The translations under genes and the position numbers were made by a program. DNA of 6,400 nt from an uncultured Burkholderiaceae bacterium (GTDB lineage: Bacteria > Pseudomonadota > Gammaproteobacteria > Burkholderiales > Burkholderiaceae_C): assembly GCA_938022295.1 (NCBI GenBank), contig CALIDR010000057.1, positions 1-6,400 of the forward strand, read 5' to 3'. Of the stretch, positions 5,628 to 6,400 are shown piece by piece. Each line of letters starts with the position of its first letter. Within the stretch, counting starts at the first letter, position 1. The notes below the pieces were generated by a model that had not been told where the DNA came from, did no database searches, and saw only the letters and a list, made by a program, of their open reading frames with translations.

Positions 5628-6400
5628 ATGGCCCACCCCCGCCGCCTCGCCGTCGCCCTTGCCGCTGCCGCCGTGCTCGCCGCCTGCGGCGGCGCTGGCG
5701 ACTCGCCCGAGAAGCTGATCGCCTCGGCGCGCGAGCACATCGCGAAGAACGAGCACAACACCGCGATCATCGAGCTGAAGAACGCGCTGCAGAAGGACCT
5801 CAACGCCGCCGAGGCGCGCTTCCTGCTCGGCAAATCGCTGCTGGCCACCGGCAACGCGGTCGCCGCCGCGGTCGAACTGCGCAAGGCGCGCGAACTGAAG
5901 TACGACGACGTACAGGTCGTGCCGCTGCTCGCGCGCGCGATGCTCGAGCAGGGCCAGTCCAAGCCGATCGTCGACGAGTTCGCCGACACCACGCTGGCCG
6001 ACCCGAAGGCGCTGGCCGATCTGAAGGTCACGCTCGCCACCGCCTACGCGGCGCGCGGCATGGCCGAGCAGACGCAGGCCGCCGTCAAGGCCGCGCTCGA
6101 CGCGCAGCCCGACCACGCGGCCGGGCGCGTCTTCCAGGCCCGGCTGCTCGCCGGCCAGCGCGACGTCGACGGCGCGATGAAGCTCGTCGAGGACGTCATC
6201 GCCCAGTATCCGAAGGACGATTCGGCGTGGAAGCTCAAGGGCGACCTGCTGCAGTTCGCGCGCAACGACGCCGAAGGCGCGCTCGACGCCTACCGCAAGG
6301 CGATCGGCTTCAACGCGCGCAACCTCGACGCCCACGCCGGCGCGATCGCGATCCTGTTCACGCGCAACGACGCCGCGCTCGTCAAGCCGCAGCTCGACGC
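5628..6400 (+). CDS. prsT: PEP-CTERM system TPR-repeat lipoprotein PrsT (5' part, runs off the window)
   Basis: The first 257 codons of an open frame without a stop before the right edge. The N-terminus is a lipoprotein signal peptide: Arg5-Arg6, a hydrophobic stretch 7-19 and the lipobox LAAC with Cys20. The residue after the cysteine is Gly, which is consistent with sorting to the outer membrane. After it come helix pairs typical of TPR repeats, for example AREHIAKNEHNTAIIELKNA (34-53) followed by the EARFLLGKSLLATGNAVAA stretch from 62. The order and wording fit TIGR02917, whose members are usually near 900 residues, so about 70% of the gene is probably outside. It starts 45 nt after prsR, with only a weak GGA (5617-5619) as ribosome binding site, and is likely in the same operon. 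A role in exporting or assembling the polysaccharide and PEP-CTERM proteins is inferred from its constant company; no biochemical activity can be read. Confidence 0.93.
   Translation, partial: MAHPRRLAVALAAAAVLAACGGAGDSPEKLIASAREHIAKNEHNTAIIELKNALQKDLNAAEARFLLGKSLLATGNAVAAAVELRKARELKYDDVQVVPLLARAMLEQGQSKPIVDEFADTTLADPKALADLKVTLATAYAARGMAEQTQAAVKAALDAQPDHAAGRVFQARLLAGQRDVDGAMKLVEDVIAQYPKDDSAWKLKGDLLQFARNDAEGALDAYRKAIGFNARNLDAHAGAIAILFTRNDAALVKPQLD

Noticed and set aside
3384..6335. A 983-codon open frame on the - strand opposite prsK, prsR and prsT.
   Set aside because: It is a shadow caused by high GC in the third codon position of the real genes. Its product is a low-complexity Arg/Ala/Val/Leu/Gln sequence with no recognisable domain, while the + strand carries clear families.
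1..6400. CRISPR arrays, tRNA or rRNA genes, insertion sequences, defence systems.
   Set aside because: No regularly spaced repeats, no recognisable RNA gene core motifs, no transposase-like product and no terminal inverted repeat pair were seen on either strand.

Overview
The window is about 70% GC, and its coding regions strongly prefer G or C at the third codon position. Together with the gene content, this suggests a betaproteobacterium of the Burkholderiales/Rhodocyclales type; genus and species cannot be read from the sequence. All convincing genes lie on the + strand. I recognise four consecutive members of the exopolysaccharide and PEP-CTERM/exosortase (EpsH/XrtA-type) locus: a TIGR03013-type sugar transferase, the sensor kinase PrsK, the sigma-54-dependent response regulator PrsR, and the 5' part of the TPR lipoprotein PrsT.

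Layout. Positions 1-125 are an untranslated leader or intergenic stretch with two inverted repeats. One of them (62-106) can fold into a long imperfect stem-loop capped by a GCGA tetraloop, and it ends 9 nt before the Shine-Dalgarno sequence of the sugar transferase. The sugar transferase runs 126-1517. A 568-base interval (1518-2085) follows. It holds alternative GC-rich hairpins just after the stop, a possible 72-codon gene of unknown function with a good ribosome binding site (1597-1815), and 270 bases without a convincing gene. prsK (2086-4200) and prsR (4215-5582) are separated by 14 nt or overlap by 4 nt, depending on the prsR start. prsT starts at 5628 and runs off the right edge.

How the parts fit. 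The sugar transferase is expected to load the first sugar phosphate onto the lipid carrier and so begin polysaccharide synthesis at the inner membrane. PrsK is a multi-pass membrane kinase with a GAF-like cytoplasmic region. It should phosphorylate PrsR, whose intact GAFTGA loop indicates that it drives transcription by RpoN-containing polymerase. In related bacteria the target genes include PEP-CTERM proteins and matrix functions. PrsT is a predicted outer-membrane lipoprotein with TPR repeats, probably serving export or assembly. The exosortase itself is not in this window and would be expected nearby.

The protein families are known. The less ordinary signals are the structured leader of the sugar transferase gene, the small unassigned ORF with hairpins around it, and the interval that separates the transferase from the regulatory genes.
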